Part shown: piece after piece, positions 16,683 to 25,100 of the stretch | Position numbering within the stretch: position 1 is the first letter of the stretch | Layout: each line of letters begins with the position of its first letter | IMG/VR virus record: IMGVR_UViG_3300032278_000099 | Coordinates: 1 to 26,790 of that record | DNA length: 26,790 nt | Source of the DNA: a virus | Direction: 5' to 3' (one strand) | The notes under the pieces: model-generated | Seen by the model: the letters and a program-made list of their open reading frames with translations, nothing else | Told to the model about the DNA's origin: nothing | Databases searched by the model: none | Translations under genes and position numbers: made by a program

Positions 16683-17660
16683 TCAACTGTAAGCTGTGGC
16701 CTGTTGGTTGACCAAGACGGCGCGGCTTAGTGCGTTGGCTGTCCCATCATAAAGACCCTTGAATGATACACTCATTGTTTGTGCATCCCTTCCGCTAACG
16801 GAGGTTTCGGGAGTCTCATAAACGACCTTGTAGGCAGTTACTGCCAGGGAGTTAGTCCCATCTGAGAATGTGGCTACAATGTCTCCATCGGTGACTGCAG
16901 ACGTTGAACCAGGGATTATGTCGTTGGTGACTACGAGGTTATCATAGTCAGGTTCATTGACTGAAGTGCTGTAAATCGCTTGATTGAACTCAATGGTTCC
17001 AGACAGTTCTCTACGCTGGTGTGCTGGTGCGCGAATGTAGGTGGAGTTTCCAAGACCACAGGAGTTATCAGTATCCCTGTTGAGTGACCACTCCATGCTG
17101 ACTGACTTAACAAGAGTTGAAGCAGCTGCATCCTCAAACTGAACCGTTACTCCGGTAAAGTGTGCGGCATCAAGGGTGCTGAATGTTGCGCCTGAGCCAG
17201 AACCCACTATTGCGCTTTCGGCCTTACCCACGAAGTCTGCGCTACACATAACATACTCGTTTAGTGATGCACCTACGCTGAACCTATCCAAGACCATTCC
17301 AGTGAATGTGTGTCTCTTAGTTTCTCTTTGCACAACCAATGTGTGAGATGGTAGAGTACCAGCCTCAGTAAATGTGTGAGTTTTATCGGGAGCTTCTGTA
17401 TCTGTCCCGAAAAGAGCCAGGAGTATTTGTCCCAGCCAGTCGTCCGCTTGCATTGCCCAGTTTACAGAACCGTCTGAGTATTCCTTTCCTATCTTACTCT
17501 TACTTTGCGCATAATACGTCATATCGGACCTATCCACTAAATCATATCGGCCATTGAAAGACTCGTCATCTGCTTCGCAGTAGCGAACGGAACCGTTCGC
17601 ACCTCCGCCGTAGGATGACTCTGTGCTCAAACTGACCCATCTTGTATCATAATTCGTCAT
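16683..17660 (-). CDS. Major tail tube protein (325 aa)
   Basis: Forms the stacked rings of the tail tube. The beta-rich sequence begins with WVSLSTESSYGGGANGSVRY, as in phage tube proteins of the Phage_tube_2 type, and continues with strands such as HTFTEAGTLPSHTLVVQRET and MEWSLNRDTDN. Its place between the terminator gene and the tail chaperone pair is the standard one. The ATG at 17660 is preceded by AAGGT at a good distance. A 47-nt gap upstream, large for this operon, contains a TATA-like sequence, which would fit extra transcription of an abundant structural protein. Length is typical for a tube protein with an added immunoglobulin-like region near the C-terminus, though I cannot confirm that region. 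Confidence 0.88.
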   Translation of the reverse strand: MTNYDTRWVSLSTESSYGGGANGSVRYCEADDESFNGRYDLVDRSDMTYYAQSKSKIGKEYSDGSVNWAMQADDWLGQILLALFGTDTEAPDKTHTFTEAGTLPSHTLVVQRETKRHTFTGMVLDRFSVGASLNEYVMCSADFVGKAESAIVGSGSGATFSTLDAAHFTGVTVQFEDAAASTLVKSVSMEWSLNRDTDNSCGLGNSTYIRAPAHQRRELSGTIEFNQAIYSTSVNEPDYDNLVVTNDIIPGSTSAVTDGDIVATFSDGTNSLAVTAYKVVYETPETSVSGRDAQTMSVSFKGLYDGTANALSRAVLVNQQATAYS

Positions 17661-17696
17661 AGATATTACCTTCTACTCATTCGCAACGCTGGCAGG

Positions 17697-17705
17697 GTAT
17701 ATGAA
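17697..17705 (-). promoter_or_regulatory. Candidate archaeal TATA box before the tail tube gene
   Basis: TTCATATAC on the - strand lies about 40 nt before the tube-protein ATG. A start site about 27 nt downstream would leave a short leader that still contains the AAGGT ribosome site. Only one weak match to the archaeal TATA consensus is seen, so this is tentative. Confidence 0.25.
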
Positions 17706-17707
17706 GA

Positions 17708-18763
17708 CTATCGTGTCCTCATATTCACTCGCCTTCTATATCTGAAATTCAGATTGTGAATACAGACTATTTCATCGTCGTCCATTCTGGTGTCGAAAGT
17801 AGACTCAAAACCTTCGAGTGCATCCGTAGTGCCGTTGAGTCCTGTGGAGGTAAATAGCTCATCGAAGCACTCCCCTGCTATCTCCATACCCAATTTGTAT
17901 GCCTCCTTGTAGTCGCTTCCCACAGTAGTGATAAATAGCTGCACTCTAAATTCCATGTCGGCCTTCCCCCCACCGAGGCTCATCAATGATGGGACTCCTA
18001 CGTTTTGGAGCAAGACATGAATGGTAGGGGGAGATAGCCTGCTGACCATCTTACCTGATATGTCGAAGCCATACACTATGGAGGAATCATGCACTTGAGT
18101 TTTCAGATACATTCGTTGGCTGGCTCGTAGAGTATCTCTAACAGAAAGCCCCATTCTCAGAAGAATATCCGTAGTCCATGCTGAAGGAGACAACTCTTCT
18201 GGAGAGAAGGCTCCGTGATGTGTGCCGTAAACTGTCGCCCAATTAACAGTCCCACTATCGTTCCCCCACTTGATATGAGACTGACCTGATGCGTTGTTGG
18301 TGCCTGTGACTGAGATAAAATGGTCTGCTCCTTCCCAATCATAGATGATTTCCCTCACATAGAGTTTAGCAACACCGGAAGCGTTTAGAGTCAATCTCAG
18401 TATTATTGGAGAATCATCTGCTGCTGTGGTGTCTATCTCAATGGTGGTAGCAGTTGTTGCTCCAACGAGGTTAAATTTCAGACCATTGGCCTGGACTTCA
18501 GCCTTGTGTGTGCCGTTGTCGAGGCTCAAAAGGACTGTGTCTGCGTCTGGTACTGCCGTGTAATAAAAACAGGCAAGTATGGTGAGGTCAGTAGAAGTGG
18601 GGAGCCTGGTTAGGTATTGGTCTGTGATTACCCAATTACCAGCGCTTGCGGAACCACCTGAACCTGTAGCTGTGTAGGCTTCATTGTCTGTGGGGGCAGC
18701 TACTGTGGGGTCAGTCCCATTGTAGCGACTCGTCCAATACTGAGTTGTCGTTGCTATTCCCAT
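17708..18763 (-). CDS. Tail terminator-like protein with N-terminal lectin-like domain (351 aa)
   Basis: Residues 1 to about 200 have the feel of a concanavalin/LamG jelly-roll: repeated strands such as ILACFYYTAVPDADTVLLSL and NWATVYGTHHGAFSPEEL, the latter very like the last strand of such domains. Residues about 205-351 look like a tail terminator or completion protein (PTIHVLLQNVG, MEFRVQLFITTVGSDYKEAY, then HNLNFRYRR), which caps the tube end at the neck. It lies between the neck protein and tube protein genes, the usual terminator position. The ATG shares one base with the previous stop (TGATG) and has GGGAGG upstream. A lectin fold on a terminator is unusual. Confidence is good for the position-based role and moderate for the domains. 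Confidence 0.68.
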   Translation of the reverse strand: MGIATTTQYWTSRYNGTDPTVAAPTDNEAYTATGSGGSASAGNWVITDQYLTRLPTSTDLTILACFYYTAVPDADTVLLSLDNGTHKAEVQANGLKFNLVGATTATTIEIDTTAADDSPIILRLTLNASGVAKLYVREIIYDWEGADHFISVTGTNNASGQSHIKWGNDSGTVNWATVYGTHHGAFSPEELSPSAWTTDILLRMGLSVRDTLRASQRMYLKTQVHDSSIVYGFDISGKMVSRLSPPTIHVLLQNVGVPSLMSLGGGKADMEFRVQLFITTVGSDYKEAYKLGMEIAGECFDELFTSTGLNGTTDALEGFESTFDTRMDDDEIVCIHNLNFRYRRRVNMRTR

Positions 18764-19635
18764 CAGAATGTTCCTCCCATTGAACCCTGAGCAAATTGGC
18801 GAGCCTCCTTCAAGTGATGCGCCATTACAGTAGCCCTGCCCCTGTTCTTCTTACTCTCATAGCTGCTCTCAGGGACTTTCTCGCCTTTGGAAGCATTAAA
18901 ATCTCCATATCTATATCTTCCCTCTAACTTCATCTCCTCAATGTATTTCTCGAAGTCCTTTTCCAGGTTCCTCAAGAATCCTGCATGGAACCACTCCTTG
19001 TAATTATAGGCAGGATAACCAGGGTGCATGAACTCAACAGGCATCAGGGCTTGAGTCCCTCCTCCCTTCGCATAGAATAGAGTGGAGGAAATTACATTCT
19101 TAGCCAGCTTGCCTCGCTTCTTCTGGTGCTTAGTTCTGAGAACCTTCCCCTTCCCATATTTCCCATGAGGGATTTTCACCTTGAAGGAGCCCCACCCCTG
19201 GTCTAATGCTTCCTGATAATCCAGCTTTTGCTGAATATCTCGGCTGCCGAATATCTGTGGGACGAATACTTGGAGTTCTGAGTCGTCTTGGTAAAGCCCT
19301 ATGTTGTCTGCTATCAGCCTGCCTGGGTGTCCGTCTGAAAGAGGATTTCTCTCATCAAAGAGACCAGGCACACCAGTCTTACCGACCCCAGGGTTTCTAT
19401 CTACTTGCTGTCTCAGATACCTCTTTAGTGCTGCTATCTGCCACTTTGCTCTTTCAGCTAACATCTTGTTAATGTCGCCTTGAACATCACCTGAAATCCT
19501 CTTGAATAGAGTTGTCCAGGTGTCGTGGAAGGAGTTCATGTTGGTGGATATTTGAAAGGCGTCTGAACCGCCTCCCCTGCTTCCCCAAATCTCCCCTACG
19601 CCTCTTGTCCCATAGGCTCCAACGAATCTCCCCAT
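18763..19635 (-). CDS. Neck / tail-completion protein (gp10-like, 290 aa)
   Basis: Probably joins the head connector to the tail. It comes directly after the adaptor gene and before the terminator gene, where HK97 gp10-type proteins are found. The sequence has an initial glycine-rich arm, a helical segment (INKMLAERAKWQIAALKRYL), a central region with Gly, Asp and Lys, and a basic C-terminal part (SKKNRGRATVMAHHLKEARQ). I chose ATG 19635, which overlaps the adaptor stop by one base (TGATG), over the in-frame TTG three bases earlier. GGTGG lies upstream. The protein is longer than typical gp10 proteins, so the family link is by synteny and general pattern. Confidence 0.55.
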   Translation of the reverse strand: MGRFVGAYGTRGVGEIWGSRGGGSDAFQISTNMNSFHDTWTTLFKRISGDVQGDINKMLAERAKWQIAALKRYLRQQVDRNPGVGKTGVPGLFDERNPLSDGHPGRLIADNIGLYQDDSELQVFVPQIFGSRDIQQKLDYQEALDQGWGSFKVKIPHGKYGKGKVLRTKHQKKRGKLAKNVISSTLFYAKGGGTQALMPVEFMHPGYPAYNYKEWFHAGFLRNLEKDFEKYIEEMKLEGRYRYGDFNASKGEKVPESSYESKKNRGRATVMAHHLKEARQFAQGSMGGTF

Positions 19636-20162
19636 CAATCCACCGTCCCTAATCGTGCGACCCTGTGCAGGTGAGCGTCTGAACGAGCTCGCAGATTAGA
19701 GGCTCTTGGTGAAACAGCATCCTGAAAAGCAGACTCGTCTTCCATGTAGAGAGCACCAGCCATATCAGCACAAATCTCTCTCAATAGGTGAGCGAATTCC
19801 CCTTCTTGAACTGTGGTGAGTGTTAGGTGGTCAGCAGATATACCTGTGACTCCCGTTAGGTCATGGGTGGATTTGCCCGTCCAAGCGAAGGAGTCTCCAC
19901 CTATGTTCCCATTACCTGCGCTTGAAAAACTGGTTCCGCTGGTGAGTGTAATTGTGGTGGCCCCAGCAGCAACCGCACCATTTAATGTGGTTTCAGCTAT
20001 TTCCCTGCTTGGAGCAACTCTCCCGTAGTCCTTGAAGACCATATCAATCTCAACTGTGGCCCTGCGAATGACGCTTTGGAGTCTTTTCGAGGCTCGTGTC
20101 CTCTGTCCTGCATCGAGGCCAAGCCTTCCGGCCACATCTGATTCTGAACAGTAAAACGCCAT
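19635..20162 (-). CDS. Head-tail adaptor (gp6-like connector, 175 aa)
   Basis: Helical N-terminus (SDVAGRLGLDAGQ, RLQSVIRRATVEIDMVFKDY) and helical C-terminus (EFAHLLREICADMAGALY) match small connector proteins that form a ring under the portal. Between them, residues about 58-118 form a Gly/Thr-rich beta insert (GATTITLTSGTSFSSAGNG, FAWTGKSTHDLTGVTGI) of a kind often found in structural proteins of marine phages. It starts on an ATG sharing one base with the preceding stop (TAATG) and ends overlapping the neck gene. It is the first gene of the canonical connector-tail series. The capsid and portal genes expected before it are not in this window. Confidence 0.65.
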   Translation of the reverse strand: MAFYCSESDVAGRLGLDAGQRTRASKRLQSVIRRATVEIDMVFKDYGRVAPSREIAETTLNGAVAAGATTITLTSGTSFSSAGNGNIGGDSFAWTGKSTHDLTGVTGISADHLTLTTVQEGEFAHLLREICADMAGALYMEDESAFQDAVSPRASNLRARSDAHLHRVARLGTVD

Positions 20163-20443
20163 TACTCTTCCTCAGTCTTGTTGGGACAGTTGCGCTTATC
20201 GTGTCCTGTGCCTCCACAGACTGAACACTTCCGAGCCTTCAAGGCATCTTTCAGCCTATCCACTTTCTCATCCACTTCGTCTATGTGCTCTTCAGAACCC
20301 TCTAATGTGCCGATGACCTCATCAAGAGTCACCTTGCCGTCAGCCATGACGGTTCGATAACGCTTGAGGCCCCATAGCACCAGGGCTCCTAAAGCAGCTA
20401 ACACGGCAACCCATACTTCCAAGTCTACTCCTTGTATCTGCAT
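20162..20443 (-). CDS. Single-pass membrane protein with CCHC zinc knuckle (93 aa)
   Basis: Residues about 9-25 (LEVWVAVLAALGALVLWGL) form one transmembrane helix followed by positive residues (KRYR). An acidic, probably coiled-coil segment spans about 38-70. The end carries C73-x2-C76-x4-H81-x4-C86, an exact CCHC zinc-knuckle spacing. The start is well fixed: GGAG lies 7 nt before the ATG. Function unknown. Size and topology recall a holin or a membrane-anchored accessory protein; the zinc knuckle could bind nucleic acid or a partner protein. It is cotranscribed with connector genes, so it should be made late in infection. Confidence 0.75.
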   Translation of the reverse strand: MQIQGVDLEVWVAVLAALGALVLWGLKRYRTVMADGKVTLDEVIGTLEGSEEHIDEVDEKVDRLKDALKARKCSVCGGTGHDKRNCPNKTEEE

Positions 20444-20447
20444 AACA

Positions 20448-20612
20448 TCACTCCTTAAATGATACCTCGACCACTGAAGAGTGGGGAATGAAAGTGTTAG
20501 GTTTGTCGGAGCCGTTCAGATAAACCTTCCAACCATGCTCAGTTTCTTCCAACTGAACATTGGTATAACAGCGTTCCGGTGGCCTATACACTACCTTTCC
20601 TACTCGAGGCAC
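20448..20612 (-). CDS. Small hypothetical protein (54 aa, GTG start)
   Basis: Short ORF filling the 196-nt space between two clear genes. It begins with GTG at 20612 (VPRVGKVVYRPPERCYTNVQ), has a beta-strand-rich middle (HGWKVYLNGSD) and ends VVEVSFKE. Its stop precedes the next ATG by only a few bases, and the GGAG of the next gene lies inside its 3' end, as expected for a packed operon. No convincing SD precedes the GTG. It lies in the same frame as the upstream 111-aa gene and is open right after that gene's TGA, so read-through or a non-standard start are alternatives. Function unknown. Confidence 0.5.
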   Translation of the reverse strand: MPRVGKVVYRPPERCYTNVQLEETEHGWKVYLNGSDKPNTFIPHSSVVEVSFKE

Positions 20613-20639
20613 AAGCCTAATGGGGGACTCTATCTTATT

Positions 20640-20975
20640 TCAATACTCTACGATGAATCCCCACTCCAACATAGAGTTGATAGTATCTTGTATGTCTGTG
20701 AGTGCCTGTAAGTCGCATACTTCTTCTGAATAAGACTCACCGATAGAGTAATTATTGTAGGTATCATCACTCACATACACTCTAAACCCTCTTATGTTTT
20801 CGCGAGGCATAGTTAGCTCGACATAGAGTACATTACTCGCTGTGTCGTCTTCCATATCTATGATTTCTCCAGACACCCATTCACAGTCAGCAATAGTACT
20901 GTAAAGAGAACCACCCCCGATAGCTGGGGCAAGCAATAGTGCTGTTAGTAGTAATGCGACTATATGCTCTTTCAT
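20640..20975 (-). CDS. Secreted or membrane-anchored hypothetical protein (111 aa)
   Basis: Begins with a clear signal-type sequence: charged start (MKEH), hydrophobic core (IVALLLTALLLAPAI), then small residues (GGGS). No lipobox is present; cleavage or an N-terminal membrane anchor are both possible. The rest is acidic, with strands around YVELTMPRENIRGFRVYVSD and two cysteines (C31, C87) that could pair outside the cell. The ATG follows the oxygenase stop by 2 nt. It could act in envelope exit, superinfection exclusion or surface remodelling; nothing in the sequence decides this. I do not recognise a family. Confidence 0.7.
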   Translation of the reverse strand: MKEHIVALLLTALLLAPAIGGGSLYSTIADCEWVSGEIIDMEDDTASNVLYVELTMPRENIRGFRVYVSDDTYNNYSIGESYSEEVCDLQALTDIQDTINSMLEWGFIVEY

Positions 20976-20977
20976 CC

Positions 20978-21547
20978 TTAAGCCCAGCGAGGGCCTCTAT
21001 ACCAGCCCACGAGGCTGACTCGTGCTCCACCCTGTATAGGAGTTACGCAATGTTCCTGGTAGGATAGGAAAGCAATTACAGTACCCTGTTTCTTGAGTGC
21101 TATGGGGTCTGGGTTTTCTATGTGTTTGAACATGAAGTCTCCTCCCTCATATTCTTCTGGTTCTGTGAGTTGGATGCACATAGATATTTTCCTGTGAGTA
21201 CCTGTCTGATTAGAGAAGTCTATGTCGTGATGCCAGCCATAGTGATAGCCTATGTCTTTGTATTCAGTAAACTGTAATTCAGGAATGTAGGATAACTCTA
21301 CTCCGAAATGTTGATTGGCTCCATGAGCATATTGCTCTACAATGTTGTTAATCCACTCATGGTCTGCGTCGCGGGGAACCCAACGAATCTGAGTCTTCCT
21401 GTTAGGGTCTTCCTCTATCGGGTCTTCCCCACTTCTGAATGTTGTAGCATTCTTAGAGTCAAGCTCCATGCAAGCATCTATGATTTCCTGGCAAACTTCG
21501 GGGGAGATAGCCTCTTCCCACATTATCCAATCAGGATACTCTTGCAT
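20978..21547 (-). CDS. 2-oxoglutarate/Fe(II) oxygenase, prolyl 4-hydroxylase type
   Basis: Predicted to hydroxylate a protein side chain, using O2, 2-oxoglutarate and Fe(II). Numbering from ATG 21547, the metal ligands are H106-x-D108 (in HYGWHHDIDF) and H166 (in YQEHCVTPI), and R176 in GGARVSLVGWY should bind 2-oxoglutarate. Spacing and flanks match the prolyl-4-hydroxylase-like proteins common in marine phages. Length (189 aa) is that of a single catalytic domain with no peptide-binding extension. I prefer ATG 21547, with GGAG 6 nt upstream, to the in-frame GTG at 21559. It lies two genes after a huge collagen-like fibre in the same operon, making that fibre the leading substrate candidate. 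Enzyme class is secure; substrate is inference. Confidence 0.9.
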   Translation of the reverse strand: MQEYPDWIMWEEAISPEVCQEIIDACMELDSKNATTFRSGEDPIEEDPNRKTQIRWVPRDADHEWINNIVEQYAHGANQHFGVELSYIPELQFTEYKDIGYHYGWHHDIDFSNQTGTHRKISMCIQLTEPEEYEGGDFMFKHIENPDPIALKKQGTVIAFLSYQEHCVTPIQGGARVSLVGWYRGPRWA

Positions 21548-21602
21548 ACTTGGCTCCACTCATACTATTCTATACAGTCGGGGGGTCTCGCCCTATATCA
21601 AC

Positions 21603-21977
21603 CTAAGCATCTATGCCGTCTGTAAAACCCTCTTGTAATTTCAGATGCACATAGCACTGTTTGAGAAGGTTCTCTTGGTCTGCGCCATCCCCTACATCTA
21701 ATGGGAAGGAAAAATTCATACCTGATATTGGTGACTTTCCAGCAATATAGGAAGCCTCATCCATGTAAATTAAACCAGTATACCAAAGAATAAAAGACTT
21801 GTTGCCTTCGTCATCTACTTCCTTATCCATTCTAAACTCTCTTATCACTGCATGGGCCTCAGAACACTCAAGTCCAAAGGCACTTTCTATCGCAACTGTG
21901 AGTGCCATGATACTTCCATTCCGTGTGTGCTGTTCCACCTTTAATAAAGAGTTTGGTTCAACCTTCCCTACATCCAC
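21603..21977 (-). CDS. Hypothetical protein (124 aa) between fibre chaperone and hydroxylase
   Basis: Unrecognised soluble protein. It appears to be an alpha/beta mix, with strands such as KSFILWYTGLIYMDE and FSFPLDVGDG and a terminal region with a helix (QENLLKQCYVHLKL). No signal peptide, membrane segment or metal motif. The frame opens on GTG 21977, overlapping the chaperone gene by 10 nt; ATG 21908 with GGAAG upstream is an alternative and would give 101 aa. Because it lies between the fibre chaperone and the hydroxylase it may take part in fibre assembly or modification, but only context says so. Confidence 0.6.
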   Translation of the reverse strand: MDVGKVEPNSLLKVEQHTRNGSIMALTVAIESAFGLECSEAHAVIREFRMDKEVDDEGNKSFILWYTGLIYMDEASYIAGKSPISGMNFSFPLDVGDGADQENLLKQCYVHLKLQEGFTDGIDA

Positions 21978-22177
21978 GAAGGTTTTGATGGTATGTTGTC
22001 GAATGCGTCTTGCGGGTTATCGTGATTCTGAGGTAAATCGAGCAAATCTTGCCGGTATTGCTGTAATTCAGTTTTATGGGAATTTGAAAGACCGTCATAT
22101 ACAATAGACAGTTGGTGCAAATCCATCTCCTTCAATAATCCTTGCCTTATTCCTCTAAACTCATCCCATTCCATCAT
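21968..22177 (-). CDS. Fibre/tail assembly chaperone (Phage_tail_APC-like, 69 aa)
   Basis: Small helical protein with the recognisable pattern RxxRxxLLxxxD followed by YRQDLLDLPQ and a Pro/Trp-containing end (FDNIPSKPSWM). This is the signature of the small phage tail assembly chaperones usually encoded right after tail fibre genes. Two ATG codons stand in tandem at 22177; GGTGAT overlaps the fibre stop just upstream, so translation is coupled to the fibre (1-nt gap). Likely role: to help the long fibre trimerise and fold. Family assignment rests on pattern memory. Confidence 0.7.
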   Translation of the reverse strand: MMEWDEFRGIRQGLLKEMDLHQLSIVYDGLSNSHKTELQQYRQDLLDLPQNHDNPQDAFDNIPSKPSWM

Positions 22178-22178
22178 A

Positions 22179-25100
22179 TCACCACAGTTTATATTGCACC
22201 CAAAGAATTGCTTGGCCCCTATTCAAGTCAGTCGAACCACTTTGCCGCTTCACTTGCAGAACATCTCCGGCCTCAAAAGCAAAGTCGGTCTTTGTGTGCC
22301 AGGTGTAATTCGTGCCGTTGGGGTTTCTCCACGCACCATCACCAATAGTCATGGTCACATCTTCGATGTCTCCACCGAGTGAGCCACCATTCCTTCTGAC
22401 TCTCATTACATTTGCGGCGGTCCCCGAAATAGAGCCGCCGGAAAATTGGAACGAGACATATAGCACCTTACCTGCAAACGGCATAGGGTATGAATTAGGG
22501 TTAGCAGACGAGCTTTGAACAGTCGGAACACGGAAGTCGTATGCGTTAGCATCCAAGTCACCTCTTTCATAGAACATAGGAACGAGATTACCAACGGCCT
22601 TTCCGTATTGGTCACCTTGAATCCAAACAGGGTCACCGTCGCCTGAAGAAATTGATAGCTGGTCAGAATCTGTGGCTCCCGTATCAGCTGAACCTATGAC
22701 CACGTTGTTTGAGCCTGTGGTGATGTTGTTTCCAGCATTAAATCCGAGAGTGAGATTTTTGTCGCCATCTACTATTGCTCCACCACTTCCTTTTCCTATG
22801 GTAGTGTTGTATTGGCCTTCGGTCACAAGCCTCCCTGCTTCATTTCCTACTGCGGTATTGTATGAGCCGGTTGTTAGTGATGCGCTGGTGTTATACCCCA
22901 ATACTGCGTTAGATGAGCCTGTTAGAGCCGTTCCTGAACTACTACCGAAAATTGCATTATAACTCCCTGCGCCACCCCATGCTCCCACATAGTTTCCAAC
23001 CATAGTGTTGTTAGAACCCGTTGAGACTGCTTTCCCTGCATTGTAGCCCATGAAAACGTTGCTACCTCCTGTGGTTAAAGACGAGCCTGATTCGTGACCG
23101 ATGGCTACGTTGTTATCACCGGAGGTCACAGCATCGAGGCTGTAATTTCCAATAGCGATATTCTTCTCCGCACCAGCAACTGTACCACTAAGAGCATTAT
23201 ATCCAACTGCTATGTTGTCTGATTCGTCGTCTGCGGTATCTAACGCTCCATCTCCAATAGCGATATTTCTGTTTCCTGTCGTAATAGCTGCCCCAGCAGA
23301 CTTACCAACATATACGTTGTAACTGCCGCTTGTATTAGCCATTCCAGCCGAATACCCAATAGCGACTATTCCATAAGCACCTGTGAAATTCTTTGCAGCA
23401 AAACTACCTATCGCTACTCCATTATCACCTGAGGCGGTTCTCATAGCACTATGACCAATGACGGTATTGTGGGTAGCATCGGTATCATCCCAAAATAAGG
23501 CTTGATAGCCTATTGCGATATTACTACTGTTTGTTGTTGAGTTCCAGCCCGCATAATGACCGAAAAAGCAGTTATTTGCGCCCGTAGTTAATCCCGTTCC
23601 AGCAAGCGAACCAACCACAGTATTTGCATCTCCGGTAGTAATCGAAGTTAGGCTCGTTAAACCCACCGCAACATTGTTCTGTGCGCTATCATCGGTGCTT
23701 GAAGGGTCATTACCGATATAGAGTGAATCACCCGTCACCAATACATCAGACAAACCACCAATAGAACCCGAACCCCCACTTGGTCCTGTTGGGCCTGTTG
23801 GACCTGTTCCTCCAGCTGGTCCTGTTGGGCCTGGAGGACCAGCAGGTCCGGTATCTCCATCGTCACCATCGTCTCCAGCAGGACCTGTGGGTCCGGTAGG
23901 TCCAGTTGGCCCTGTAGGTCCGGTAGGACCAGGAGGCCCTGCTGGGCCTGAACCTGCATCTTCCCACGTTGGAGGGGCGGAATCACCAGCCGAACTCAAG
24001 ACTTGGCCGCTGGTTCCATAATTCGCACCACTCAAGCCCCATGCTCCGTCGGGGTCTATCCTCAATCGCTCATCGTTTGGCCCGCCCGTTCCGATTCTGA
24101 ACTGCCCTCCATTCACACCAACGGTAGCAACATAGGCGGGTGTGCCTGAATTATCCTTGAAGTAGATGAATCCGTTATTACCAGCCAAAGTCAATCTTGG
24201 ATAATTAACTCCTTGACCGATTTGCATATTGTTGTTGGAGTCATCAAACAGGAACGAAGACGAACCAGATGAGGTTCCGTTGTTATTGAATAAAATCTGT
24301 TGGTCGCTTCCACCCGTCGGACCTGTCGGTCCTGTTGGGCCTGTTCCCCCAGTTGAGCCGGTGGGGCCTGGGGGTCCTGCTGCTCCATCGTCGCCGTCGT
24401 CTCCATCACTACCAGCTGGTCCTGTAGGGCCAGGAGGTCCTGTGGGGCCTGTTGCTCCCGTAGGTCCGGTAGCCCCATCATCACCTCCCATCGAGAAACC
24501 GATTTGAATATACTCGGTGTTTGATGGGACATTACCTGAAAGGGGAGTGACTGTGAGATGGAAATAGTTTGTTTGGTCGCTAATCGCAGTAATCTTGAAA
24601 GTAGCAATCGTCTGGTCATCCTGTGAGCGAGAGGTGATTATGAGATTTCCATAATTGTCTGTATCATCGAATGAGGCGAGCCAAGTAGTCATATCCACAG
24701 TTGCGCCGTTGATGTAGGTTGTATCGTCATTGATATTGACCCAAGTAATGCTACCGAAAGTCCCGCTACTATATTTAACAAACCCAACTCCAGGGTCGCC
24801 GTTGGTTGTGTTTGTCGAGAATCGGTATGGGACTCCACCGCGCCATCCATCGTCACCTTGCGAGCCTGTGGCTCCTGTATTTCCTGTTGGACCTGTGGGA
24901 CCAGGAGGCCCTGTGGGGCCAGCAGCTCCCGTATCACCAGGAGGTAGAGTAAAGGCAAACACCTTAGCCGTAGCAGGGCCGGAAGCGTTTATCGCAAGTG
25001 GGCCAGAAGCCACAGTAGGAGTCCCGAACCCAGCAGCCGTTCCTGTAGGTCCTGTAGGTCCTGGCGGACCCGTAGCCCCGTCGTCGCCATCATCACCAGC

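Noticed and set aside
22690-23683. Trimeric autotransporter adhesin of a bacterial host
   Set aside because: YadA-like repeats are present, but the C-terminus has no membrane-anchor barrel and the gene lies among virion assembly genes.
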